Of a stretch of DNA of 64,000 bases, positions 48,975 to 57,270 are shown piece by piece; position 1 is the stretch's first letter; each line of letters starts with the position of its first letter. The DNA comes from Haloglomus irregulare (GTDB lineage: Archaea; Halobacteriota; Halobacteria; Halobacteriales; Haloarculaceae). The stretch is taken from assembly GCF_007421925.1 (NCBI RefSeq), contig NZ_QMDX01000001.1, forward strand, positions 1 through 64,000. Reading direction: 5' to 3'. The position numbers and the translations under genes were made by a program. Below the pieces are notes generated by a model that was given only the letters and a program-made list of their open reading frames with translations, made no database searches and was not told where the DNA came from.

Positions 48975-49565
48975 ATGACTGACGCCGGCGACGAGACGGG
49001 TGGGTCCGGCGACTCGGACGCCCCGCGCGAGGCGGTGGTGCTCGACTACCTGCCGACCGGGGTCCCGGACGAGCAGCGCACGACGACTCCGGTCGCCTAC
49101 GCGCTGGGACTCGAGGACTTCCGGTGCTATCTGGTCCGGTTCGAGGCCGACACGGACATGGACGTCGGCGACCGCGTCGATATCGACCCGCGCGGGGAGG
49201 CGGTGAGTCGGGTCCAGCGGATCGACCACGACGACCTCCCCGGGGCCGCACAGTCGGAACTGGAGTACGGGGTGGGCGATATCGTCGACAGCGAGGAGCG
49301 GCGGTTCGTCGACTTCTTCAACGACGCCCAGGCCATCACGACCCGGCTCCACGCGCTGAATCTGCTCCCCGGCATCGGCAAGAAGCTCCGGAACAACGTC
49401 CTCGACCAGCGCAAGCGCCAGCCGTTCGAGTCGTTCGACGACCTGACGGACCGCGTCTCCGGTCTCCACGACCCGCGAGGGGCGCTCATCGACCGTATCG
49501 TCGAGGAGATCAGGGAGGAGGAGATGAAGTACCGCATCTTCACGGCCCGGGACCCGGGCGAGTGA
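48975..49565 (+). CDS. DUF655 family protein (OB plus helix-hairpin-helix, RNA- or DNA-binding)
   Basis: 196-aa archaeal protein of the DUF655 family. An acidic N-terminal tail (1-22) precedes an OB-like part (PREAVVLDYLPTGVPDEQRTTTPVAYALGLEDFRCYLVRFEADTDMDVGDRVDID) and a helix-hairpin-helix domain (LHALNLLPGIGKKLRNNVLDQRKRQPFESFDDLTDRV). The HhH motif LPGIGKKLRN is clear. Its gene is joined to rsmA in most archaea, so a role in ribosome biogenesis or translation is likely but unproved. It is 67 bases from rsmA. Confidence 0.9.
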   Translation: MTDAGDETGGSGDSDAPREAVVLDYLPTGVPDEQRTTTPVAYALGLEDFRCYLVRFEADTDMDVGDRVDIDPRGEAVSRVQRIDHDDLPGAAQSELEYGVGDIVDSEERRFVDFFNDAQAITTRLHALNLLPGIGKKLRNNVLDQRKRQPFESFDDLTDRVSGLHDPRGALIDRIVEEIREEEMKYRIFTARDPGE

Positions 49566-49632
49566 GCGGGTCGTCCGCCGGAGCGGGGCGCCAACGCTTT
49601 ATCACCACAGCGTCGACCATGAGATAGAACGT

Positions 49633-50472
49633 ATGACACGACGGGACCCGGACGCCCTCCGCCGTCGGGCCGGGGTCCGCGGCGACCCAGGGCGCGACCA
49701 GCATTTCCTCGTCGATGACCGGGTACTGAACCGTCTCCCCGGCTACCTCCCCACCGACGCCGCCGACCACGTACTGGAGATCGGCGGCGGGACCGGCGGG
49801 CTGACCGACCGCCTCCTCACGGATACGGACGGGCACGTCACCGTCATCGAACGTGACCCGGACCTCGCGGGGTTCCTCCGCGAGGAGTTCGCCGCGGCCA
49901 TCGAGACTGGACGTCTCGAGGTCATCGAGGGTGACGCGCTGGAGTGCGACCTCCCGGGGTTCACCGGGTCCGTCTCGAACCTCCCGTACGGGGCGTCCAG
50001 CGAGTTCTGTTTCCGGCTCCTGCCGCGTGGGGTGCCGCTGGTCCTGATGCTCCAGCGGGAGTTCGCCGAGCGGATGGCCGCCGACCCGGGTACGGACGAC
50101 TACGGCCGCCTCTCGGTCACTGCCGGCCACTACGCCGATGTGGAGGTGGTCGAGACGGTCCCGCCGGCCGCGTTCGACCCGGAGCCCGCCGTCCAGAGCG
50201 CGGTGGTCCGGTGCCTGCCACGGGCACCCTCGTACGAGGTCGACGAGGCGGTGTTCATGGCCCTCGTCCGGGGCGTGTTCACGCAGCGCCGGAAGACGAT
50301 GCGCAACGCCGTCCGGAACACCGTCCACATCAGCGGCATCGCCGACGCGGACGCCGTGGTCGACGCGGCCGACGAGGAGCTGATGGGGCGGCGTGCCGGC
50401 GACGTGAGGCCCGCCGAGTTCGCCGAACTCGCCCGGCTCGCGACCGAAACGACGGAGGTGACCCCGCCGTGA
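49633..50472 (+). CDS. rsmA: 16S rRNA dimethyladenosine transferase
   Basis: 279-aa SAM-dependent RNA methylase (KsgA/Dim1 family), which dimethylates two adjacent adenines in the 3' hairpin of 16S rRNA. Motifs are DQHFLVDDRVLNRL, VLEIGGGTGGLTDRLL (SAM, motif I), VIERDPDLAGFL (motif II), and SNLPYGASSEFCF (the NxxY/F-type catalytic motif NLPY). The C-terminal helical RNA-binding domain is present (FTQRRKTMRNAVRN). Its end overlaps the next gene start by four bases (GTGA). Confidence 0.95.
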   Translation: MTRRDPDALRRRAGVRGDPGRDQHFLVDDRVLNRLPGYLPTDAADHVLEIGGGTGGLTDRLLTDTDGHVTVIERDPDLAGFLREEFAAAIETGRLEVIEGDALECDLPGFTGSVSNLPYGASSEFCFRLLPRGVPLVLMLQREFAERMAADPGTDDYGRLSVTAGHYADVEVVETVPPAAFDPEPAVQSAVVRCLPRAPSYEVDEAVFMALVRGVFTQRRKTMRNAVRNTVHISGIADADAVVDAADEELMGRRAGDVRPAEFAELARLATETTEVTPP

Positions 50473-51836
50473 CCGGGGCGCCGGCCGCGGCGTGGCTGCT
50501 CCAGACGGAGCCCGTGCTGAACCCGTGGACCTGGACGCTCACGCGGACGGAGCAGTATCTCATCAGCATCGGGCTGTTCGCGCTCTTCGCCGTCGTGGCG
50601 GGGGTCGTCTACGCGCTCGGGCGCCCGCTCAAGCGGCGCGTCGGGGACGACGAGGCGGTCGAGGCCATCCAGTCGCTGCTGCTCACGCTGATGGGGCTGG
50701 CCATCACATTCGGTATCGTCGTGGTCTGGCGGCTCCGGGCCGAGCTGTCGGAGGCGTTCACCTTCATCAGGGTCGGGCCGACGGACGGCGTCCGGGTGCT
50801 CGTGTTGGCGGCGGTGTTCGGGACGGCGTTCACCGTCACCCGCATCACGAAGCGGGTGATACGCCGGGGGTCCGAGGCCGACGCCATCACGGCCCATCAG
50901 AAGGAAGTGGCCCACCATATCGTCCAGTTCCTCGTGTTCGCGCCGGCGGGGCTGTTCTCGCTCGCCCTGTACGGGGTGAACCCACAGAGTCTGCTGCTGG
51001 GCGCGAGCGCGGCGGGGCTCATCGTCGGGCTCGCCGCCCGACAGACCCTGGGCGCCATCGTCACCGGGTTCGTGCTGCTCCTCTCGCGGCCGTTCGAGGT
51101 GAACGAGTGGGTCATCGTCGACGAGCAGGAGGGAATCGTCACGGATATCTCCATGTTCAATACGGAGATCCGGACCTTCGACAACGAGGTCGTCGTCATC
51201 CCGAACGACCGCATCACGGACGACGAGATCATCAACCGCTCGCGGAACGGGAAGCTCCGTATCCAGGTCGACGTCGGCGTTGACTACGACGTGGAGGTCG
51301 CGAAGGCGATGGAGCTGGCCCGCGAGGCGATGTACGCGCTGGACGAGGTGCTCGGCGACCCGGCCCCGGACGTCGTCATCGACGAGTTCGGCACCTCATC
51401 GGTGGTGCTGACGCTGCGGTTCTGGATCCCGGACCCGACGGTCGAGCGCAAGTGGGCCGCACAGAACGCCGTTATCGACGCCGTGAAGAGTGCCTTCGAG
51501 CGCGAGGCGGTGAAGATTCCCTTCCCGCAGCGCGAGCTGATGGCCCGCGAGGAGGCGGACGGCTTCCGCCTCGCCGGCGAGGGGCGTGGCGCCCGGGCCG
51601 CCGACAACGGGAACGACGACGTGGAGCGGGCCGTTCGCCGCGTCGACGGGGCGGAGGCGGACCGTGGCACGCCCGCGACGGCGGTGACGGACCCGACGGT
51701 CGCGATCGAGTCCGGCCAGACCGGGGACACACAGCCCCGCAGTGTCGAGGGGGAGTACATCCCCGCGGTCGAGCGCGTCGAGTCGGCGTACGACCTCTCG
51801 GACCCGGTCGAACCGATGGACCACGACGATGACTGA
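50469..51836 (+). CDS. MscS-type mechanosensitive channel
   Basis: 455-aa channel. Three or four N-terminal helices (about 28-48, 60-80, 95-115, 145-165) lead to the pore-lining helix GASAAGLIVGLAARQTLGAIVTGFVLLLSRPFEVNEWV, rich in Gly/Ala as in MscS, then the beta domain (VIVDEQEGIVTDISMFNTEIRTFDNEVVVIPNDRITDDEIINRS) and alpha/beta cytoplasmic domain. A disordered acidic tail (about 370-455) is extra. It releases solutes upon hypo-osmotic shock. The GTG start overlaps the rsmA stop. Confidence 0.93.
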   Translation: MTGAPAAAWLLQTEPVLNPWTWTLTRTEQYLISIGLFALFAVVAGVVYALGRPLKRRVGDDEAVEAIQSLLLTLMGLAITFGIVVVWRLRAELSEAFTFIRVGPTDGVRVLVLAAVFGTAFTVTRITKRVIRRGSEADAITAHQKEVAHHIVQFLVFAPAGLFSLALYGVNPQSLLLGASAAGLIVGLAARQTLGAIVTGFVLLLSRPFEVNEWVIVDEQEGIVTDISMFNTEIRTFDNEVVVIPNDRITDDEIINRSRNGKLRIQVDVGVDYDVEVAKAMELAREAMYALDEVLGDPAPDVVIDEFGTSSVVLTLRFWIPDPTVERKWAAQNAVIDAVKSAFEREAVKIPFPQRELMAREEADGFRLAGEGRGARAADNGNDDVERAVRRVDGAEADRGTPATAVTDPTVAIESGQTGDTQPRSVEGEYIPAVERVESAYDLSDPVEPMDHDDD

Positions 51837-52437
51837 CCGCGACCGACCGCGGCTGGCCGACCTCCGGGGCGAGCCGAACGTCTATCGCGCGGCGGAGGAC
51901 TCGCAGCTGCTCGCCACGACCGCCGTGAGCCGCGTCGGCCGGGGCGACCGCGTGCTCGACCTGGGGACCGGCTCCGGCCACGTCGGCCGCGCGGTCGACG
52001 AGGCCTGTGGCGCCCGCGTGGTCGCCTCGGACCTGAACCCACACGCCTGTCGCCGGGCCCGCGATGCGGGGCTGGAGGCCGTCCGGGCGGACATGGTCGC
52101 GCCGTTCCGGGGCGGGAGCTTCGACTGGGTCCTGTTCAACCCGCCGTACCTCCCCACGCCCGAGGATCAGGAGTGGGACGACTGGATGGAGCGGGCGCTA
52201 TCAGGCGGTGCGGACGGCCGTGCCGTCGTGGACCCGTTCCTGGCGTCGGTCCGGCGCGTCCTGGCCCCCGGCGGCCGGGCGCTGCTGCTCGTCTCCTCGC
52301 TCACCGGGCTGGACACGGTCCGGGACACGGCCCGCGCGGCGGGGCTCGTCACGGAGGAGGCCGCCGACGAGAGCTACCCCTCGGAGCGACTGGTCGTCCT
52401 GGAGCTGGTCCCGACGGGCGGGCGAGGCCCGCGTTGA
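51829..52437 (+). CDS. HemK2/PrmC-like SAM-dependent methyltransferase
   Basis: 202-aa class I methyltransferase. RVLDLGTGSGHVGRAVDEACG is motif I, and the catalytic NPPY is present in VLFNPPYLPTPEDQEWDDW, the signature of the HemK2/Mtq2 branch that methylates Gln in release factor aRF1. YRAAEDSQLLATTAV is the family's N-terminal motif. The ATG lies within the last codons of the channel gene (overlap of eight bases), so it closes the four-gene run DUF655-rsmA-mscS-this gene. Substrate by homology: the GGQ glutamine of the release factor. Confidence 0.92.
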   Translation: MTDRDRPRLADLRGEPNVYRAAEDSQLLATTAVSRVGRGDRVLDLGTGSGHVGRAVDEACGARVVASDLNPHACRRARDAGLEAVRADMVAPFRGGSFDWVLFNPPYLPTPEDQEWDDWMERALSGGADGRAVVDPFLASVRRVLAPGGRALLLVSSLTGLDTVRDTARAAGLVTEEAADESYPSERLVVLELVPTGGRGPR

Positions 52438-52464
52438 ATTACCGTTGGGCATCAGGACGATTAG

Positions 52465-52474
52465 CAAATATTAT
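52465..52474 (+). promoter_or_regulatory. TATA box of the methionine synthase pair
   Basis: The tract caaatattat is centred about 31 nt before the ATG at 52501, with little else A+T-rich nearby. It predicts a short or absent leader, so riboswitch control at this site is unlikely. Confidence 0.5.
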
Positions 52475-52500
52475 TCCGAGTGGTCACGTAACGCCGACTG

Positions 52501-53511
52501 ATGACCGAACTCGTCGCGACGACACCGGGACTCCTGCCGCTGCCCGACTGGGCGAAGGGGGAGCTCTCGGACCTGAAGGGACACCAGAAGTCCGACCTCA
52601 TCGACGGGACGGAGGGTGAGGCGGTGACGGAGGCGTACGACCGCGTCCGCGCGGAGGAACTCGACTGGCAGACCGAGGCCGGCCTCGACCGCGTGGTCGG
52701 GGGGCAGGCCCGCTGGGACGACAACATCGCCCACCCGCTGTCCATGGCCGACGCCGTCGACACCCGTGGCATCGTCCGCTACTACGACAACAACAACTTC
52801 TACCGCGAGCCGGTGGTCGTCGGGGAACTGACCGCGACCGGCGACGTGGCCGCCGAACTCGACGCCACGGCCGAGGCGCTCGACGACGGGGCCGGCGACC
52901 TGCAGGCCGTCCTCCCGGGGCCGTACTCGCTGGCCGACCTCGCGACCGACGAGCAGTACGGCGACGAGGCGGCGTTCCTCGACGCCGTCGCCGACTTCCT
53001 CGTCGACGAGGTCGAGCAGTTCCCCGACGTGGCGACCCTGTTCCTGCTGGAGCCATCGCTGGTCGAGAACCCGCCCGAGGCGGGCATCGACGAGCGCGCG
53101 GGCGCGGCCATCGACCGGGTCGCGACCGCAACCGAGGCCGACGTCGTCTGCCACACCTACTGGGGCGCCGTTCCGGAGAAGCCGTACGCGCACCTGATGG
53201 ACGCCGACCTCGACGCGGTCGGGTTCGACTTCGTCAGCGACCACGAGGCCAACCTGTACAACATCACGGAGTACGGCACTACCGACGACATCGCGCTGGG
53301 GCTGGTCGACGGCCAGAACACCCGCGTCGAGGGCGTCGAAACCGTCCGGGAGCGCGTGGAGTGGGTCGGGGAGCAGATTCCCGCCCAGTCGTTCGACACG
53401 ACGTATCTGACCGCGAACACGGAGCTGTTCTACCTGCCCGTGAACCGGGCCCGCGAGAAGCTGGCCGTGCTCGCGCGTGCCGCCGCAGGCGAGGAGGAGG
53501 TGACGGCATGA
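52501..53511 (+). CDS. Methionine synthase-like protein without zinc ligands (first half of a split MetE)
   Basis: 336-aa protein with the MetE/UROD barrel fold. It has GQARWDDNIAHPLSM, VVGELTATGDV, QAVLPGPYSLADLATDEQYGDEAAFLDAVADFLVDEVEQF and LFLLEPSLVENPP, all features of the family. At the place of the zinc ligands, where the enzyme should read HxC, it has HTYWG (His218-Thr-Tyr220), and the C-terminal Cys region reads TANTELFYLP. So it cannot bind catalytic zinc and may instead supply the role of the N-terminal half of bacterial MetE. It overlaps the next gene by four bases (ATGA). Confidence 0.85.
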   Translation: MTELVATTPGLLPLPDWAKGELSDLKGHQKSDLIDGTEGEAVTEAYDRVRAEELDWQTEAGLDRVVGGQARWDDNIAHPLSMADAVDTRGIVRYYDNNNFYREPVVVGELTATGDVAAELDATAEALDDGAGDLQAVLPGPYSLADLATDEQYGDEAAFLDAVADFLVDEVEQFPDVATLFLLEPSLVENPPEAGIDERAGAAIDRVATATEADVVCHTYWGAVPEKPYAHLMDADLDAVGFDFVSDHEANLYNITEYGTTDDIALGLVDGQNTRVEGVETVRERVEWVGEQIPAQSFDTTYLTANTELFYLPVNRAREKLAVLARAAAGEEEVTA

Positions 53512-54635
53512 CCGACGGCTGGCCCGAGGTCGGCGACGGCGGGACGCGCCGGACCGCCGCCGACGGCGGCGCCGACGTGCGCGAGCAGTTCCGCCCCGAC
53601 GACCACTCCAACGACCACTTCCTCCTGACGACGGTCGTGGGGTCGTACCCCAAGCCCAAGTGGCTCAACCGCGCGGAGGAGCTCGTCGAGGACGACGAGT
53701 ACGACTTCGGCGAGGACCACCTGACGGAGGCTCACGACGACGCCGCCCGGCTCATCACCAGGGAGCACGAGCGCGCGGGGCTGGACGTCGTGGTCGACGG
53801 CGAGATGCGGCGCAACGAGATGGTGGAGTACTTCGCCCACCGCATCGACGGCTACGAGTTCAACGGCCCCGTCAAGGTCTGGGGCCACAACTACTTCGAC
53901 AAGCCCTCCGTCGTGGACGAGGTTTCCTACGGCGAGCAGTGGCTGGTCGAGGAGTTCGAGTTCACCGACGGCGTCGCCTCGCACCCCGTGAAGGTGCCCA
54001 TCACGGGGCCGTACACGCTCGCGAACTGGTCATTCAACGAGCACTACGACGACGAGGAGACGCTGGCCTACGAGCTGGCCGACCTCGTCAACGAGGAGGT
54101 CGAGGCGCTGGTCGAGGCCGGCGCGCGCTACATCCAGATCGACGAGCCCGCGCTCGCGACGACCCCCGACGACCACGCCATCGTCGGCGAGTGCCTCGAA
54201 CGCATCGTCGAGGACGTGCCCGCGGACGTCCGGCTGGGCCTGCACGTCTGCTACGGCGACTACTCCCGCATCTACCCCGAGGTGCTCGACTTCCCCGTCC
54301 ACGAGTTCGACCTCGAACTCGCCAACGGGGAGTACGAGCAGGTGCCGGTGTTCCAGGACCCCGAGTTCACCAAGGACCTCGCGCTCGGCGTCGTCGACGC
54401 CCACACCGCCGAGGTCGAACCGGTCGAGGTGATCAAGGAGAACATCAAGAAGGGCTTCGAGATCGTCCCACCGGAACGGCTCACCATCTCGCCGGACTGC
54501 GGCCTGAAGCTCCTGCCGCGCGACGTCGCGTACGGGAAGACGAGGAACATGGTCCAGGCCGTCCGCGAGGTGGAGGCGGAACTCGACGCCGGCGAGATCG
54601 ACGTCGGGTTCGCGGCCGCGCCGGCCGACGACTGA
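53508..54635 (+). CDS. metE: Cobalamin-independent methionine synthase, catalytic (zinc) half
   Basis: 375-aa protein with all zinc ligands of MetE: His246 and Cys248 (LGLHVCYGD), Glu270 (FDLELAN) and Cys331 (SPDCGLK). The distances between Cys248, Glu270 and Cys331 (22 and 61) equal those I recall for the E. coli enzyme. TTVVGSYPKPKWL opens the barrel after a disordered 35-residue tail, and ITGPYTLANWSFNEHY and IQIDEPALATTP are typical. It transfers a methyl group to homocysteine from methyl-tetrahydro-pterin or a related donor. The ATG overlaps the upstream gene, so the two should be made in equal amounts. Confidence 0.93.
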   Translation: MTDGWPEVGDGGTRRTAADGGADVREQFRPDDHSNDHFLLTTVVGSYPKPKWLNRAEELVEDDEYDFGEDHLTEAHDDAARLITREHERAGLDVVVDGEMRRNEMVEYFAHRIDGYEFNGPVKVWGHNYFDKPSVVDEVSYGEQWLVEEFEFTDGVASHPVKVPITGPYTLANWSFNEHYDDEETLAYELADLVNEEVEALVEAGARYIQIDEPALATTPDDHAIVGECLERIVEDVPADVRLGLHVCYGDYSRIYPEVLDFPVHEFDLELANGEYEQVPVFQDPEFTKDLALGVVDAHTAEVEPVEVIKENIKKGFEIVPPERLTISPDCGLKLLPRDVAYGKTRNMVQAVREVEAELDAGEIDVGFAAAPADD

Positions 54636-54670
54636 CGAGAGCTTTCAGTCGAGCGTTTTGCCGCTCGGGT

Positions 54671-54905
54671 TTCCTCGCGCTCGCCACAGGCGAGCGCCGC
54701 GGGAACCGGCGGGCCGGCTCCGCCGGCCCGCTATCCATTTCTCGGCGGAGCCGAGAAATCACTCGCAGCAAAAAGTTCAGAAAGAGGGCTCGTCCTCGGC
54801 TCGGGTTCGTCGGCCTTCGGCCGACTCACCACTCGCCTCGGACGAGTGAAACCGCGCCTGCGGCGCGGTATGCAACTGCCCGAACCGCGATCGCTTCGCT
54901 CGCGT
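54671..54905. repeat. Dense run of short stem-loops, mostly with 3-nt loops
   Basis: Seven perfect or near-perfect inverted repeats stand in 235 bases between metE and the next gene. Positions: 54677-54697 (9 bp, loop aca), 54709-54731 (10 bp, loop tcc), 54737-54759 (10 bp, loop gga), 54809-54825 (7 bp, loop ttc), 54830-54848 (6 bp, loop of 7), 54851-54869 (8 bp, loop tgc) and 54886-54904 (5 bp outer stem). The stems differ in sequence but share the design; five have a loop of exactly three bases. There is no coding frame. A simple terminator would not need seven stems. Confidence 0.75.
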
Positions 54906-55000
54906 GGATGCCAATAATCCGTTAATATCTCCGATTTTCCGAATGGTGAGTGGCTAATTCTATTGTATGCCTGTTCTAGTAACCGCCTCGCACTGTTCGT

Positions 55001-55888
55001 TCATTCCCCGTCCACGGGCCGGACCGCCTCGTCGTCCTCCCAGACGTAGAAGCCCCGTCCGGACTTCCGGCCGAGGTGGCCCGCGCGGACCTTCCGGCGG
55101 AGGACCTCGGGCGGGCGGAACCGCTCGCCGAGATCCTCGCGGAGGTGTTCGAGGATGTCCAGCCGGACGTCGAGCCCGACGACGTCCGAGAGCTGCAGCG
55201 GGCCCATCGGGTGCCGGTAGCCCAGTTCCATCGCGGCGTCGATGTCCGCCGTTTTGGCGGCCCCGGTCTCCAGCATCCGCATCGCCTCGGCGCCCAGCGT
55301 CACGCCCAGCCGTGAGGAGGCGAACCCGGGCGCGTCCCGGACGACCACCGCCTCCTTCCGCAGGGACTCGACGAAGCCGACGGCGTGCTCGCGGGCGCCC
55401 TCGGCCGTCTGCTCGGCGGTCACGACCTCGACGAGCCCCATCACGTAGGCCGGGTTGAAGAAGTGGAGACCGCAGAACCGCCCGGGCTCGTCCAGCGACG
55501 CGGCGAGTTCGGTCACGGGGAGCGAGGAGGTGTTCGAGGTGAGCAAGGCATCCCCGTTCAGGACCGCCTCGGCCTCGCCCAGGACGCTCGTCTTCAGGTC
55601 CAGATCCTCGGGCACGGCCTCGATGACGACCGTCGCGTCGGCGCAGTCGCCCAGGTCGGTCGTGGTCCGGACGCGGTCGCGGGCGGCGTCGGCCGCGTCG
55701 GCGTCGAGCTTGCCGCGCTCGATGGCACCGGAGATGGTTCCGTCGACCGCGGCGGCGGCCTCGTCCAGTACCGACTCGTCCACGTCCCGCATCGTCACGT
55801 CGTGCCCGACGACGGCGGCCGCGTGGGCGATACCACGTCCCATCGTGCCGGCGCCGAGGACCGCGACGCCTTCGGTGTCGTCCGTCAT
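55001..55888 (-). CDS. 3-hydroxyacyl-CoA dehydrogenase
   Basis: 295-aa NAD-dependent enzyme of beta-oxidation, converting 3-hydroxyacyl-CoA to 3-ketoacyl-CoA. The NAD motif VAVLGAGTMGRGIAHAAAVVGHDV opens the protein, SNTSSLPVTELA follows, and the catalytic His-Glu pair is in CGLHFFNPAYVMGLVEVV. The C-terminal helical domain (YRHPMGPLQLSDVVGLDVRLDIL) is complete. The start at 55888 (MTDDTEGVAVLG) is preferred to a 21-codon longer frame of non-coding composition. It is divergent from the RPA operon, 95 bases away. Confidence 0.95.
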   Translation of the reverse strand: MTDDTEGVAVLGAGTMGRGIAHAAAVVGHDVTMRDVDESVLDEAAAAVDGTISGAIERGKLDADAADAARDRVRTTTDLGDCADATVVIEAVPEDLDLKTSVLGEAEAVLNGDALLTSNTSSLPVTELAASLDEPGRFCGLHFFNPAYVMGLVEVVTAEQTAEGAREHAVGFVESLRKEAVVVRDAPGFASSRLGVTLGAEAMRMLETGAAKTADIDAAMELGYRHPMGPLQLSDVVGLDVRLDILEHLREDLGERFRPPEVLRRKVRAGHLGRKSGRGFYVWEDDEAVRPVDGE

Positions 55889-55983
55889 GTCCAGGGCCGC
55901 GGGCGGGGTCGGGTTAAGCGTTCGGCGACGGGAGCTCGCGACAGGGCGCACTCTTTTGTTCGATTGCGCCCAACCGGCGACCG

Positions 55984-57270
55984 ATGGAGCTAGACGACCA
56001 TGCCGAGGAGCTCGCCTCCGACCTCGGCGTCGACAGAGCGGAGGTCCTCGAGGATCTCGAGCGGTTGGTACAGTACAGCGTGCCGGTGGACGAGGCCAGG
56101 AGCTCGCTCCGGCGGAAGTACGGCGGCGACGGGGGCGGCAGCGAGCCGACCGCCACCGACATCGCCGACGTGACCCCGGACTCGGGCAACGTCACCGTCA
56201 CCGGACGCGTCCTCACCGTGGGCAAGCGGTCCATCCGCTACGACGGCGAGGACCAGGTCATCCGCGAGGGCGAGCTGGCCGACGGGACCGGCGTCATCGA
56301 CTTCACCGCGTGGCAGGAGTTCGGCCTCGCAGAGGGCGACATCGTCCGCGCGGGCAACGCCGGCGTCCGCGAGTGGGAGGGCGAGGCCGAGCTCAACCTC
56401 GGGGAGTCGACCACGCTCGCGTTCGAGGACGAGCCGCTCGACGTGCCGTACGAGGTCGGCGGCGACCGTGCCCTCGCGGACCTCGCCCCCGGCGACCGCG
56501 GGCGCAACGTCGATGTCCGGGTGATGGAGGTCGAGTCGAAGGTCATCGACGGCCGCGATGGGGAGACGGAGATCCTCAGCGGCGTGCTGGCCGACGAGTC
56601 GACCCGGCTCCCGTTCACGGACTGGGACCCGCACCCCGAACTGCAGGAGGGCGGCTCCGTCCGCATCGAGGACGTCTACGTCCGCGAGTTCCGCGGCGTC
56701 CCGTCGGTGAACGTCTCGGAGTTCTCGCTGGTCGCCCCGCTGGACCGCGAGGTGGCCGCCAACGAGGAGGCCCGGCGGCTCCCCATCGGCGAGGCCGTCG
56801 ACGGGGGCGGCGCGTTCGACGTCGAACTCGTCGGCAACGTCATCGAGGTCCGGGACGGTTCCGGTCTCATCCAGCGCTGTCCCGACTGTGGGCGCGTGGT
56901 CCAGAACGGTCAGTGTCGCTCGCACGGCCAGGTCGACGCCGAGGACGACATGCGGGTGAAGGCCATCCTCGACGACGGCACCGGGACGGCGACGGCGGTG
57001 CTGGACCGGGAGATGACCGAGGCGATCTACGGCGGCACGCTGGAGGACGCGCTGGAGGCCGCCCGCGACGCGATGGACCGGGAGGTCGTGGCCGAGGACA
57101 TCGCGGCGGACCTCGTCGGCCGGGAGTTCCGGGTGCGGGGGACGCTCTCCGTCGACGAGTACGGCGCGAACCTGGACGCCACGGCGTTCGAGGCCGTCGA
57201 CGACGACCCCACCGAGCGGGCGCGCGCACTGTTGCAGTCCGCCGCCGGCGAGCCGGGTGGTGAGGCGTGA
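55984..57270 (+). CDS. rpa1: Replication protein A (single-stranded DNA-binding, three OB folds, zinc finger)
   Basis: 428-aa archaeal RPA. A short helical N-terminus precedes three OB folds (about 68-150, 173-255 and 278-395). The third holds a zinc finger C-x2-C-x8-C-x2-H (Cys299, Cys302, Cys311, His314; RCPDCGRVVQNGQCRSHG). It coats single-stranded DNA in replication and repair. Its stop overlaps the start of the associated-protein gene (GTGA), and a phosphoesterase gene follows, the arrangement that I recall for the rpa1-rpap1-rpe operon of Haloferax volcanii. The number 1 in the symbol rests on that synteny. Confidence 0.9.
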   Translation: MELDDHAEELASDLGVDRAEVLEDLERLVQYSVPVDEARSSLRRKYGGDGGGSEPTATDIADVTPDSGNVTVTGRVLTVGKRSIRYDGEDQVIREGELADGTGVIDFTAWQEFGLAEGDIVRAGNAGVREWEGEAELNLGESTTLAFEDEPLDVPYEVGGDRALADLAPGDRGRNVDVRVMEVESKVIDGRDGETEILSGVLADESTRLPFTDWDPHPELQEGGSVRIEDVYVREFRGVPSVNVSEFSLVAPLDREVAANEEARRLPIGEAVDGGGAFDVELVGNVIEVRDGSGLIQRCPDCGRVVQNGQCRSHGQVDAEDDMRVKAILDDGTGTATAVLDREMTEAIYGGTLEDALEAARDAMDREVVAEDIAADLVGREFRVRGTLSVDEYGANLDATAFEAVDDDPTERARALLQSAAGEPGGEA

